A stretch of DNA of 64,000 nucleotides from Saussurea involucrata (Eukaryota > Streptophyta > Magnoliopsida > Asterales > Asteraceae). The notes beneath the pieces were generated by a model. It did no database searches. It was not told where the DNA came from and saw only the letters and a program-made list of their open reading frames with translations. Numbering within the stretch: position 1 is the stretch's first letter; each line of letters opens with the position of its first letter. The DNA is taken from positions 83,577,484 to 83,641,483 of the forward strand of contig CM066313.1 in the NCBI GenBank assembly GCA_033807775.1, written 5' to 3'. The translations under genes and the position numbers were made by a program. Positions 24,161-36,706 of this stretch are shown piece by piece.

Positions 24161-24890
24161 GAGGGAAGGTCATGTTCGAACGAGAATAATGATCATATAA
24201 GAAAACACAAAAAGCGGTAAAGTTACGTGTGATTTTACACTAAAAATCACATGTAATGCACATGACGCAGGTCTTGTCTTGACCGAGTTATGTAATCACA
24301 TGTGATTTTAGTGAAAAAACATATATGATTTGATCATTCTGTATTTTTTTAACTGACCATATTGTCGTTTGAATACCTCCCTATCTATATATATTATGTT
24401 ATTTATTATTAAATAATTCAATAGGGTAATTAATTTAGTAATAAAAGTACAAACTATAATTTTTTTTATTATTTTATTACACCCGTATAAATAGGAAAGC
24501 CATAATTCCATCATAAAAAGTATTAATTAATTGTTTAGGATGTGTATCTACGTCCTTACATAAATTTTAAGTGATTTATAGTTTCTTTAGTTTTTTATTT
24601 TATGGGCCGTTTACCTAATTACTTACTCGGGAAAGTGCTTACCTGAAAAATTCAACACTATCACTTACTTCTCGGATAAGATTTTAGTCCACCAAAATGA
24701 CATCGTATGAAACAATTTAGCCGGTAAGCGCTAACCGTGGTAAGAGCCGTCACATTCATTTACCGGGTAAGACTCTCGGTCCTTGAGATTATATATATAT
24801 ATATATATACACATATATATAAAATAGATTTGGGATCATGTGAGACCAATTTATTTTCATGAGACATTCAAGACTACAATTTTATACTTG

Positions 24891-24986
24891 AAACTTCACA
24901 GTAAAACACTGTGAAGGTAACTTTCACAGTGTTTTTGTTGTGAACGTTCAAATCTTTTAACCTTCACAATGTTTTACCGTGAAGTT
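24891..24986. repeat. Imperfect hairpin abutting the Sirevirus S1 LTR
   Basis: AAACTTCACAGTAAAACACT at 24891 and its near complement ending 24986 (GTTTTACCGTGAAGTT) form about 27-bp arms with a ~42-nt loop. The right arm stops where the putative LTR begins. Confidence 0.7.
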
Positions 24987-25228
24987 TGTTAGTGCTTAAT
25001 ATTGATTGTACCAAGTAGAGAGACCTATTTTGTAATAGGGACATAGTTATCCCTAGGTATATAATGTTTGCTAATTTCCTCTTTGGGAAATTAGGTCATC
25101 TTACACACACTTGCCACACACACAAGAATTGCATTCCAATCATATTGTGAGCTATTTGATCTTTGAATGAATATAGAGATGGCTTCCTTTAATGTTTATC
25201 TTGATTGATTACTTGTTCTGGGATCACA
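24987..25228 (+). repeat. Putative 5' LTR of S1
   Basis: Starts TGTTAGTGCTTAATATTG and ends GGGATCACA two bases before the primer site. It has a TATA-like GGTATATAATG at about 25057. At 242 bp it is short for a Sirevirus, and I find no second copy in the window. Confidence 0.6.
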
Positions 25229-25230
25229 AT

Positions 25231-25242
25231 TGGTATCAGAGC
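25231..25242 (+). other. Primer binding site, initiator Met tRNA
   Basis: TGGTATCAGAGC, complementary to the 3' end of plant initiator tRNA-Met, the usual Copia primer. Confidence 0.9.
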
Positions 25243-25636
25243 TTGTATATCACTGATTTGATTAGGATTGATAGGGTTTTTGCAAAATTTGAGTGTTCTT
25301 CATATTTCTTCATCTTTTGGTTGATTTTAGCTATTAGAGTTCTTCTAATGGATTAGAATCGATCAAGGGTTGTTAGTAGACTAGTCCTGAGTGTTTTTAT
25401 TCCACAAAATCACTAGGATTGTAGCTTAGATTGTGCATTTTCCCATTTTTCGGACTTTTATTTTCTACACTCTGTTTTGCATCGAAAAACCAGTTTCTGT
25501 TGGTTTTTGGACAAAATACGAAGCATTAAAGTTTCCCAGAATAGTGTCTCGAACCTGCGTACCAAATTTCAGCCTGTTCCGATTAGTTTTGAAGATTCGA
25601 CTCAAGAACACCTTGAATCTTCATAACTATCGCAAC

Positions 25637-26727
25637 TAGGGCTATACACGAACCAAACGAACACAACCAGAGGCTTGTTCATGTTCGTTCGTTTAACTTA
25701 ACCGAACAAACGAACGAACACGAACGGTAAACGAACGAAAATCTTTGTGTTCGTGTTCGTTCGTTTAGAAATCTAGTGTGTTCGTGTTCGTTTATGTTCG
25801 TTCGTTAACTACTAAACGAACATAAACGAACGGGCTAAACGAACATAAACGAACGGGCTTAAACGAACATAAGGAACCCAAACAGAAGGAACACAAGGTG
25901 AATATCTTGGGGTGCCCCAGTTAAAACTTTGCAATAGGTTCAAGCCATTAAGGCTCAAACCATCGAGTTCAAGCCATTAAGGCTCAAACCATCGGGTTTA
26001 AGCTGCTGCTGCTAGACTCAAACCACAACGAAACCAAACAAAAAAGCCAATATGAACCCACAGCCATAAGGCAAGGCTCAAGCCAATGGGCTTGAATCAC
26101 CATTGTTGGCTCAAGGTTTGATATGCTAGAAAATGAAAGGGTAAGCTCATATTTATACTAGTGAATGGGAGCAAATTTAGTTGTTACTAGCGATGTGGGA
26201 TGGGAAAAAATCCCATTTCCCTTTGATGGAGCTGTGGTTAGGCAAGGATTGTAAGGGTCTAAGGGATATGCTCCGACATCGAAATCTAAGTGAAAAACAA
26301 GGGGATGAAGGGTGTATAATTTGCTTGTTCCACTGAGAATCCAAATCCCACTTCCCTTTGTGTTTTTTTATTAATTATTTATAATTTGTCATCTATTTTC
26401 TATATAATTATTTTAATTATTTTTCAAAAAATGTGTGCTATATATTATATTGTTATTAATAAGTTATTAAGTTATTATGATTTGTAAACGAACATAAACG
26501 AACGAATTAACGGACATAAACGAACGAACGTAAACGAACATAAATGAACGAACGTTCACGAACATAAATGAACGAACGAGACATATGTTCATGTTCGTTC
26601 GTTTAACTAAACGAACGAAAAAAACTTGTTCATGTTCGTTCGTTTATTAAATAAACGACCATAAACGAATTTCCCGCCGAACGGTTCACGAACGGTTCGC
26701 TGAACGTTCGGTTCGTTTACAGCCCTA
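25637..26727. mobile_element. hAT MITE in the S1 leader
   Basis: Ends are TAGGGCTATACACGAACC and GGTTCGTTTACAGCCCTA style inverted repeats (the right one preceded by 'gttc'). The 8-bp target duplication ATCGCAAC is exact at 25629-25636 and 26728-26735. The interior is built from CGAACGAA-type words on both strands around a non-repetitive core (~25890-26400). No transposase. Confidence 0.92.
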
Positions 26728-27150
26728 ATCGCAACCCTCGAAGTCTCATAACTATCGCAACCCTCAAAGTCTCATAACTATCGCAAGTGTGAACAGTACC
26801 ATATCGCAAGAGTCACTTGCGACAAGATTCTTATCGCAATCATCAGAGTTTGAACAGTAAACTATCGCAACCTTCTGTTGCGATAAGACCCCTTTTACCT
26901 TTGCGACAAGAATTCCTTATTGCGATATACTTTCTTATTGCGACAAGATTTCCTTATTGCGACAAGATTTTCCTTTTGCGACAAGTTTCTTATTGAGACA
27001 AGATTTTCCTATTGCGACAAGATTTATTATTGCGACAAGTTTTGTATTGCGACATCAGTTTATTGCGACAAGGGTTGGGTTGCGACAAGGGTTGGACTGC
27101 GACAATCATTGGGCTGCGACAAGACAGTGTGTTGAGACAAAAGTTTTTGT
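26728..27150 (+). repeat. Iterated TCGCAA / TTGCGACAAG array in the S1 leader
   Basis: From 26728 the word ATCGCAA recurs about every 20-35 bases. From about 26875 to 27130 it gives way to roughly a dozen copies of TTGCGACAAG spaced 12-20 bases apart. ATCGCAAC and TTGCGAT are complementary, so many pairs can form hairpins. The array ends about 70 bases before the gag ATG. Confidence 0.9.
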
Positions 27151-27212
27151 AATCAGTATTTCCTAATCAGACCATAACGATATTAAAAGATCAACGACAA
27201 GTAATCTAAAAC

Positions 27213-30200
27213 ATGACTGCCAGAGATATTTTGACCATAGGTTCAAAAGATAAACCGCCTGTTCTATTCCCTAAAGACTTTAAAATATGGAAAGACAAAT
27301 TTCTTGACTATGTGGAACGACAAGAAAATGGGTCTCTAATCCATAATTCCTTGATGAACGGAATACAAGGAGAAGTTCGTGAAACAGACCCAGATGGCAA
27401 CGTAAGAGTTCTTGAACCAACGGAATATACCGGTCAAGATTTGTTGAGACACAAAGCCGATAAAGCGGCTAGGTCACTGGTTATGCAAGCCTTAACCAAT
27501 AACATATATCAGAAGGTTGACAGTCTGAGTGAAACGGGGAAAGGAATGTTTGATGAGCTGATCAAGTTGTATCAAGGTTCAGAAGTGGAAACTCAAATGA
27601 GAGTCTCAAACGTCATCAACAAATATGAGAATTTCAAGCAGAAGGATAGTGAGAATCTAGATGAAGCATATGATCGATTCACGACCATCATAAATGAACT
27701 CAGCAGATACAAGATAAAGAAATCCATCATCGAGACTAATGTGAAGTTCTTGAGCGTGCTTCAGCCTGAATGGAAGAAATATGCTCATAGAATGAAACAG
27801 AATTCTAAGTTGGATTCTCTTCCGCTTCAGCAGATGTTCGAAACTTTAAAGCAAGATGAGGATGATGCTGATCTGAAAAAGAAAAAGTTGATGAAAAAGG
27901 AGAAAAAGGATAAGAAGGAAAAGAAAACAGTTGTGTTTGAGAAGAAAGAAGAGGAGGATGAGTTTGAGAGTGAACCGTTAGCATTAATGTCAAGAAAGTA
28001 TGCTGAAAAAGGTAAGAGCATTCAGAATGAGGATTATGGGATAGACCAGGATGATTTAGAAGAGTCAGAAGGTTTGAAACAGGCAATGATGCTTCTCTCA
28101 AGGGCCTTCCAGAGAAAGTTTGTGAAAACTCCGGGATGAAACAACCAACGTTACTCATCTGGTTCTAAAAACTTTGAGCACAAGAATCGGATCGAGTCAT
28201 AGAAACAGCTTGACGATCAAAAGGAAGATGGTAGAAGGCCAGAGGTGAAGAAGTTTGGTGAAAGAAAAGATGAAGAACAAAAGTGCTATAACTGTGGTAA
28301 GTCCGGCAATTTCTCCAAAGAGTGCTGGAAACCGAAGGTAAAGAATTCCGACTACTACAAAAGGAAGGCGCTGTTGGCAGAGCAGAAGGTGTCTGGGATT
28401 GCACTGTTGGTGGAGGAAGAGTACTGGTTGGATCACACTGATGATGAAAGAGAAAATGAGGAGACGACTGCTTTAGCAAATATGTGCTTGATGAGCAGAG
28501 AAGGTGAGGAGTCAGAGGCTGATGCGGCGCCTGAGACAAATGAGGTAGATTCCTGCACCATTAATCACTTTGCTAATCAGTTTAAAGTCTTCCAATTAAA
28601 ACAAGCTGACTTAGATGAGAAACTCAAAAATGCGCATAAAATAATAGAATCTCAAAGAAAGGCAATAACTGACCATAACAAGTTAAATGATGAGTTGAAT
28701 AAGGAACGAGTTGAGATCGAACAATCTCGAACTTCTTTCCGAAAAAGAATGGATGAAATGGAAGAAAAGGTAAGAATGTCTGAAAAACGGAAGATTGAGC
28801 TTGAACAAATGTTGCAATCTTATAAAAATATTAATACCGAATTGTCTGAAAAAGCAAGTGATCTAGAAGCGAAGCTGTACAAACTTGGTCAATCTGAACA
28901 AACCATTTTCCTTAACAAGCCTAAGAACTTCAGATATTACAACTCGAAATGGGGTGTGGGATATGACAATCCTCATTATTTAGAAAATGCTTTGAAAAAG
29001 GCACCTTGTCTATACAAGTTTCAATGGCTTAAACTTCTAACCATAGAACCCAAATACAGAATCAAATGGCTTAATGAGGAAGAACAAGGGATTGAGGAAG
29101 AGATTAAAAGAAAGACAACAGTGACCATGCAACTTCCTTTTTATTATGATTCGGCAAATAGGAAGGCACTGCTTTGGGATAGGAAACAAACCTTGCCTAA
29201 TGACTATTTTCAAAGCTATGTTGTTGAGCCACCAAAGAGAACTGTATCAAAACCCGCTTTTGAAGGAAAAACATATTACCCTCCTTTGGTACTCGAACAG
29301 AAGCTTGTCGATCTTGAGTTGAGTATTAAAAGCAAAATGGAAGAAGTCATAAATGACGATCAACTCGCTTTTGATATTGAAAAGGAAGTTATGCTAACTG
29401 TTTTGATAAATAGCAAGAGAGATAAGTCTGAAAAGGTTGTTTCTGAATCGTCAACAAAAATCTTTGAAGAAAAGAAGTCTCTTGAAATTAGATGTTTGAA
29501 TCTTTCAAAACAAGTCTCTGATTTTCAGAAAATGTTATTTCTTGAAAAAGAAAATATTGAGAAAGAGAGGGAGAGGTTTAAGTTCGAAAGAAAATCTTTT
29601 GAATCTGAAAATGTTATACTTTCAAAGAAAATATCTGATTTAGAAAACATTTTGATCAAAGAGAGAAAAGATCTTGAGACTAATAGAGAGTACTTTCAGA
29701 ATGAGATCTCAAGACTTATGGAAAAAATGTCAACTTTCTCCACTGAAGCTATGACAGAGTGGGCAAGTAAACTTCCCTCTGATTCAGACGCATTCCTCAT
29801 GCAAAGCCTTCATGGGCAATACTATTTACAGAAGCATGACCGTGGATGACTTTGATGATTTTGGTCCCATTGAGATAGAGGAACAACCTGTTAATGAAAA
29901 CTCTTATGATATCTTCCATAACTCTTCTTCCGATGACATTAAGGTTGATTGTGTTATTGACATTCCTCATGATGAGAAGGGTAAGAAAGCACAACAAAAA
30001 GAGGTTAAATTTGATTTTGGTGCTAAACTTCCGGATCATTCTGATTTTTTAATCAAGGAAGAGGAACCTAAGAAGAATTTATTCGAAGGGGAATCTTCTA
30101 AAACCGTTGAGAAAAAGAAAAAGAAGAAAAATAAGCGCAAATCTAAATCTTCTCGAGCTCAAAATTCCTACGCTTACGATTCTTATTTTGATTCCATTTC

Positions 30201-30624
30201 AGATCGTTATTTAAGAAACAACTCGCGGTTATAGTGGAGAATAAAGGAGTCCACACAGGATGTGGCCCAGAGAAAATCATCTAATGTCGCTTTTCATTCC
30301 AAGAAAAACACTTTTGTTTCTACTGTTAGTGATCATGTTGTTTCCAACAAACAAAAACTTGTTATTCCTTACAAGATTTCTTCAATGCAACAACTGATTA
30401 ATTTAGCACATGATCAAATTTGTTGTTCTTCATGTGGTGTAGACGATTTCATCTGCAAGTCTGATTATTCTTCGTGGTTTGGTTATAATTTCTATGGTTC
30501 AAATCGTTTTTACTCAAATAGATATTATAACCACAACACTTCAAAGAAACATGTTAACCCAAAATCAGTTAATTCTCCTAACCCGAAAGGACCCAATTGG
30601 CAATGGGTACCTAAAACCGTTTAA
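27213..30624 (+). pseudogene. gag: S1 gag, broken
   Basis: Structural protein of the Copia particle. ATG 27213 opens a UBN2-type gag domain (NKYENFKQKD, FLSVLQPEWKKY) and a Lys/Glu tail. In-frame stops at 28137-28139 (TGA) and 28200-28202 (TAG) precede a zinc knuckle near 28280, CYNCGKSGNFSKEC, in which the expected His is Asn. A long heptad-rich coiled coil (about 28600-29750) follows, split by a conserved-looking KWGVGYDNPHYL block. The frame shifts near 29820-29849, and a TAG lies at 30232-30234. The last block ends WQWVPKTV and TAA at 30622-30624. This is a decayed copy. Confidence 0.85.
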
Positions 30625-30632
30625 ATCCCATT

Positions 30633-33600
30633 TTGCAGCTTCGTCATGTGTGGTATTTGGATTCTGGTTGCTCAAAACACATGACAGGTAGAAAGGAGCT
30701 GTTGAGCAACTTTGTGGAACAGGATGGAGGGAGAGTTAAATTCGGGAATGATCAGTACTCTCCAATTCATGGGTTATGGAGATATAGTAACAGACACGTC
30801 AGGATTACCAAAGTGAATTATGTTGAAGGCTTAGGGCATAATTTATTTAGTATAGGTCAGTTTTGTGACAAAGACCTAGAAGTCCATTTCAAGAAGACTC
30901 TGTGTGCAGGTCTAACCGACGAAGGGAATGAACTTCTAGTTGGTTCTAGAAAGTCAAATATTTACACTATTGACCTATCAAAGATTAAGCCGAAGAACGA
31001 TGTGTGTCTGATGTCTAAGGCAACAATGGAGAAGAGTTGGTTATGGCATAGACGACTATCTCATCTCAACTTTCGTTACATTCAAAAGCTAACGTTGGGT
31101 GATTTAGTTATAGGTCTACCGGTTCTGCAGTTTGAGAAAGACAACTTCTGTACTGCTTGTGAGAAGGGGAAGATAAAGCGAGCTCCTCACCCACCGAAAC
31201 CTGAGCCTAGCACAAAGAAACCCTTGGAAATCCTTCATATGGATCTCCGTTGTCCGATGAAGACTCAGAGTATCAGTGCCAAACGATACGTATTAGTCAT
31301 TGTAGATGATTATTCGAGATATACTTGGGTCAAGTTTCTTCGATCAAAAGATGAAACACCTGACTTGATCATCTCGTTAATCAAACAGCTTCAAGTGAAT
31401 CGTCAACAAACAGTTCAGACTGTCAGGTCAGATAACAGGACATAATTCAAAAACAAGACTCTTGATGATTTCTTTACGTCATTAGGAATATCTCATCAGT
31501 ATTATGCGGCTAGAACACCTCAGCAGAACGGAGTCGTTGAAAGACGGAACCGCACACTTGTTGAAGCCGCCAGAACGATGCTGTCCTATGCTGATCTACC
31601 TATGTTTCTGTGGGCTGAAGCTGTTTCAATGGCATGCTATATACAAAACCTTTCTATTATCCATCGTCGGTTTGGTAAAACTCCATATGAACTGATTAAT
31701 AATAGAAAACCTGTAATACACTACTTTCGTGTTTTTGGTTGCAGGTGTGTTATGCTGAATGATAAGGACAACTTGAACAAATTCAGTCCTAAGGGTATTG
31801 AGGGCGTTTTTATCGGATACTCGCTCATGTCAAAAGCATACAGAGTCTATCTCAAGTCGTCCAGAACTGTGAAGGAAAGCATAAACGTCAAATTCGACGA
31901 AACTGAAGACACGGCTTCTGTGCAAAATAGTACAGAACCCGCAATATCAAGAATTCTAGCATCTGGACAAATCCGTCCAATGATGACTAGATCTTCAAAC
32001 AAGGATCAAGCTTTCACTTCTAACTCTAAACCTAATGATCTTGATTTATTGTTTGAATATTTTTATGATGATTATTTTGGTAGTGATAAACCTTCTTCAT
32101 CTATAAATAACAGGAGCAATGTTGCCACACCACCAGCTAATGCTACATTGTCAGGGACTTCACCGGTATTGACTACTCCTACAACTGGTGCAACAACTCC
32201 TGCTTCGTCTTCAAGTAACACGCATATGGCATCTCCACAAGCAATACAACGTGTATCCACGAATGGTGCCTCTTCGTCAGGTACAACTTCTAATGCCAAC
32301 GGTGAGGACTCTGCAAGACAACCCGAGTCATCTTCTGATGCAATACCGGAGGCAGTTCCTATTGACTCTTCTGTCAATGAACCCGCCCGACAACCGGAAC
32401 CTACCTTGACGATAGAGTTGAACTTTGACAAAGAACCCACCCATGTAGACCCCAATCACGGTGCTATAATTGTCCATCCTCATGCTACAAGATAGACTAA
32501 GAGTCACCCCATTGAACAAGTCATTGGTGACGTATCCGAACCTGTAAAGACAAGATCTGCAACGGCTAACGAAGTCCTTTTCGCGCTCTTTCTAAGTCAA
32601 GTTGAGCCTACAACAGTTCGACAAGCCTTAGAAGATCCGGATTGGATCATTGCCATGCAAGATGAGCTGAATTCTTTTGAAACATTGAACGTGTGGAGAC
32701 TAGTTCCTAGACCCAAGGGTAAAACGGTAATGGGTACCAAGTGGGTCCTGAAGAATAAGAAAGATAAAGATGGGATTGTTGTGAGAAACAAAGCACGCCT
32801 TGTAGCGAAAGGGTATAGGCAACAAGAGGGAATCGATTACGATGAGACGTATGCACCGGTAGCTCGCATAGAGGCAATCCAAATGTTTCTTTCATATGCC
32901 GCTTTCAGAAACTTCACTGTCTATCAAATGGACGTGAAGACTGCTTTCTTGAACGGTGTCTTGAAAGAAGAAGTATATGTTTCTCAACCTGAGGGCTTTG
33001 TGGACAAAGATAAACCAGATCACGTCTACATTCTTGACAAAGCTCTCTACGGTCTCAAGCAAGCCCCTCGAGCCTGGTACGAAGTTTTATCTACCTTCCT
33101 ATTTGGTGCTGGCTTTCGAAAAGGTAAAATCGACACAACTCTCTTCACTCTGCAAGAAAATGATGAGATCCTTCTGGTACAAATTTACGTTGATGATATT
33201 ATATTTGGTTCAACTGACCCTGGATTGTGTACTTGGTTTTCGGGCTTTATGATGACTAGATTCCAGATGAGTACGATGGGAGAGATTAATTTCTTTCTTG
33301 GATTACAAGTCAAGCAATTCTCAACCGGTATCTTCATCAACCAATCAAAGTATGTGTTTGACATTTTGAAGAAATTGAAGATGGAAAACTGTTCCTCAAT
33401 TGGTACACCTATGGCTCCTGGATCTAAAATTGGTCCGGATCCACATGGTGTAGATGTAGATGTTAAGAATTACAGAGGGATGATAGGCTCTTTAATGTAC
33501 CTTACGGCAAGTCGTCCAGATATAATGTTTTCGAATTGTTTATGTGCAAGATTTCAGGCACAACTAAAGGAATCACATTATGGTGCTGTTAAAAGGATCT

Positions 33601-34133
33601 TTCGATATCTGAAGGGGACACCGTATCTTGGTCTGTGGTACCCAAATGGAACGGGATTCGAACTCACTGCATATTCTGATGCAGATCATGGAGGTAGTAT
33701 GCTAGACCGAAAGAACACATCTGGTCATGTGCAGTTTTTGGGTGACAAACTAGTAAGTTGGTCTTCGAGGAAACAGAACTGTGTTTCAACATCAACTACG
33801 GAGGCAGAATATGTTGCTGCTGCCAGTTGTTGTTCACAGGTTCTGTGGATGAAAACTCAACTGATGGATTACGGCTTCAAGTACGAGAAGATCCCAATTC
33901 ACTGTGATAGCAAGAGTGCAATTGGCATATCAACTAACCCGGTCCAGCATACAAAGACCAAACACATCGACATCAGGTATCATTTTATTAAAGATCATGT
34001 CGAAAAAGGTACGATTGAATTATACTTTGTCACAACTAAGTATCAACTTGCCGATCTCTTTACGAAAGCTTTGGATGAAAAACGTTTTAATTTCTTAGTA
34101 TCCAAGCTCGGCATGTTGAACATGAAAGTTTAA
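30633..34133 (+). pseudogene. pol: S1 pol: protease, integrase, reverse transcriptase, RNase H
   Basis: Copia order in one frame. Protease: WYLDSGCSKHMTG with the DSG active site. Integrase: zinc-binding HRRLSHLN and CTACEKGK, then VDDYSRYTW, a damaged second Asp site (SDNRT then TAA at 31443-31445) and NGVVERRNRTLVE. A second stop, TAG at 32493-32495, falls in the Ser/Thr-rich linker. Reverse transcriptase from about 32655: FLNGVLKEEVYV and the catalytic YVDDIIFGS. RNase H: YSDADHGG, TEAEYVAA, HCDSKSAIGI, KTKHIDIRYHF. The product ends GMLNMKV. Two nonsense codons are the only breaks I see, so decay is mild. The stops make it non-functional as it stands. Confidence 0.92.
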
Positions 34134-34628
34134 TATTCTATATTGATCATATAATGGATGGAAATATGTGTCTTTCAATCTAGTTATTTCTATCTAGATT
34201 GATACATTCAAATTTTCATCACATTCTATTCTCAATATAAGATATTTTATTTTCATGTCTTAGTTGTTTTTCATTGTTTATTCTGTTTGTCACTTTATAT
34301 TCTTGTTATGATATCTATGTCTGCATACGGCGTGTTCATAGTCTCAGGGGGAGTACATTATAAGATTTATGCACAAGAATAGGGGGAGTGTGCATAACCG
34401 ATTGATTTCATGTGCTCCTTACTTGACGATCACAAGGTATGTTCTCTAATTTGGTTTAGACACAAACTCTTAAATGATGAAAATCAATTTTTCAAAAACA
34501 TACTTGCATTATTTAAGGGGGAGTGAAAATATTTCAAAAACCTTGCATGCTTAATCAATTGGAAGTTGGACATCTTCCAATGTGATAAAACCTTTTCAAA
34601 ATTTTATCTGAAAATGTCCAAGTTCTTT

Positions 34629-34810
34629 TATCGCAACCTTCACTTGCGATATCTTAGTGAACAGTGTTTTGTCGCAACCTTCTGTTGCGATGACACCAAG
34701 AGGATTGCTTATCGCAACCATGCATTGCGATAAGGTCATGGAAACAGTGTCATGTCGCAACCTTCTGTTGCGATAAGATTATGAGGTTATCGCAATTCGT
34801 TCATTGCGAC
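34629..34810 (+). repeat. Five tandem short hairpins built on TCGCAA/TTGCGA
   Basis: Hairpins at 34629-34651, 34671-34691, 34708-34734, 34754-34777 and 34787-34810. Each pairs TATCGCAA (or GTCGCAA) with TTGCGATA (or TTGCGAC) across a 5-9 nt loop such as CCTTCTG. The same core occurs in the leader array and again near 35265-35345 and 36977-37075. Confidence 0.88.
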
Positions 34811-34814
34811 AACC

Positions 34815-35021
34815 TGACACGTGGCAGGTTAAACCTTTGGACCAATCTTGTGTTGCCACGTGTCACTGCATTTCAAAAATCATATAAATATGGGTTTTGA
34901 CTTTTCAAACTTATCTCAACCAAAACCCATTTCTCTCTCACATCTGCTACTGAGCATCTCGACTTTCGAGGGATTTTTTTCGTGATTCCGTTTCGCACAT
35001 TAGTCTCAGATCATCACAAAG
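34815..35021 (+). promoter_or_regulatory. Candidate internal promoter and leader exon of the S1 accessory gene
   Basis: TGACACGTGGCA (34815) and TGCCACGTGTCA (~34854) form inverted G-box/ABRE-like elements. A TATA-like CATATAAATATGG follows at 34881, then a pyrimidine-rich leader. A splice donor AAAG|GTATGG sits at 35021/35022. The first good acceptor upstream of the accessory ATG is GGTTCAG at 37153. S2 has the same layout. Function is inference; no transcript data. Confidence 0.45.
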
Positions 35022-36706
35022 GTATGGATTCCAAACTTTTACTCGATTTCGACCGTTAAATCGCATGTTACAGCCGTTTTTTAGGGTTTAGGGTTCGACT
35101 TCTTTGAAATATCTGCTTAAATCATGTGTTTGTGAAGTTAGAATGTCATAGGTTTCACTGTCGTAGTTAGTGCGAACCTAGTAGTGTGAGTTTTAACTTC
35201 AAAATGTGCGAAAAAGTCAAAACTGGGCCTGAACACTTAGGGTTATTTCGGTGTTCATCCATATCGCAACCAACTGTTCTTCAAACCTTCAAAACTATCG
35301 CAGTGGTCTTATGTTCATCCTTATCGCAACTGTGAGTTGCGACAAGATCTTATCTGTTATAGAATCAGATAGAAAGCCATGTTCTACTGGTACAGATGGG
35401 ATTAGGATATATCGATGTAGCCTTACTGGTTTGGGAGAGTAAGTTCCAAGGGGTGCTCGACACCTAGCCCCTAAGGCCAACTGGTCTGGGATCGGCTGAC
35501 CTAAATCCTGCTATAGAACCAAATAGAAAGTTACGTTTACGATGTATCTTAGTCTTAATAAACTTTTTGATTAAAAGATGCCAATGTGCACAAAAGAAAA
35601 GATGCCAATGAGCACAATATGAAAGATGCCTATGAGCACACATCTCTTGAAACTTGGGGAAAATACAAAGTCGCGATAAACCTGTAAATTTGTGAAAATT
35701 CTGATTTTGGACAAATAGTGTGAGTAAGAGCAAAGTATTCTTATATGTTTTAGAATTGCATATGTTTGTTGCGGATCATATTTCGCATGCTAGCACACCA
35801 AATAGATTTAATAAAGGGGTTGAAACTGAACATTTGTAACTTGATATGCAATGATGTCTTGTTTTTGAATCCAAACACATGCATTTGATGTCATTTGATT
35901 GAAAAATCTATTACATTTCATTAAATTGAATTTCTTTTGTTTGGTGTTCAAATGATTTAATGTTAGTAGTTATAAAATGTAGTTCAATGAATTTATTTTC
36001 CTTGTATAAAATTTCAAATACTGTGTTGTAATGAAATATAAGCATATTTTCAGGGGGAGAAAACAAATTGCTCCAGAATTCTTATTTTGAGGGGGAGCAA
36101 GGTCATTCATTAAGAAGGAGATTGTTTGTGATATTCAGGGACGTGACTGAAATTGACAAAGGTTTTCGATGCTCATGATGCTCACATTCATCGAAAAAGG
36201 GGGAGAAATGTTTAATTCAATTTCATATCAAAGAGCTGTAAAGTCAAAGATTCGAATGACAGGGGGAGAATTGTTTAAAGAAGATTCCGTTTCAAGATTG
36301 TAAAAGGAAAGGGGGAGAATTCTTCTTCAAGAGTTTAAGAGAAATCGATTGATCATCTTGTGATCTCTTTTTCTTAAACTTATGCTACATTGTAAATATC
36401 ATTTCTGAAGCAAGAAAGTCTCAAGTCAAAGAAAGAAAAGGGGGAGAATTCTTCAAGAATTTAAGAAAAATCGATTGATCATCTTGATCTCTTTTTCTTA
36501 AATTTGGGCTAATCTGCACCAAAAATGCTTTGTGTGAAGAAACAAATTCTCCAAATCTTTTAAAGAAAATCCGTCAGATCCTCGTCTGAAGACTTTGTGA
36601 CAATTTGACTTTGAGAAGCCATGATGAAGACCGAAGATTCTGAAGATCAAAGAAAGCCAAAGACTGCTGTTCTCAAATGTTTAAATCTTGAATCCAAGGG
36701 GGAGAT

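Larger units (their letters stand above)
34347..36704 (+). repeat. Ten GGGGGAG polypurine boxes in the S1 3' region
   Basis: Boxes at 34347, 34382, 34517, 36053, 36091, 36199, 36262, 36311, 36440 and 36698, all on the element's sense strand, most within A-rich purine context. Repeated polypurine tracts upstream of the 3' LTR are a known Sirevirus feature. The last one directly precedes TGTTAAGG. Confidence 0.85.

Noticed and set aside
26920..27135. ORF with repeated CDK/ATR residues in the S1 leader
   Set aside because: By-product of the TTGCGACAAG array; open in two frames for the same reason.
26728..27150. CRISPR-like array
   Set aside because: Repeat unit is about 10 bp with irregular 2-25 base spacers, in a plant retrotransposon leader; no cas genes.
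30601..30640. Short intron at the gag-pol junction (GGGTACC...TTTTGCAG)
   Set aside because: Only about 35 nt, below the usual minimum size for plant introns; a functional stop or decay is more likely.
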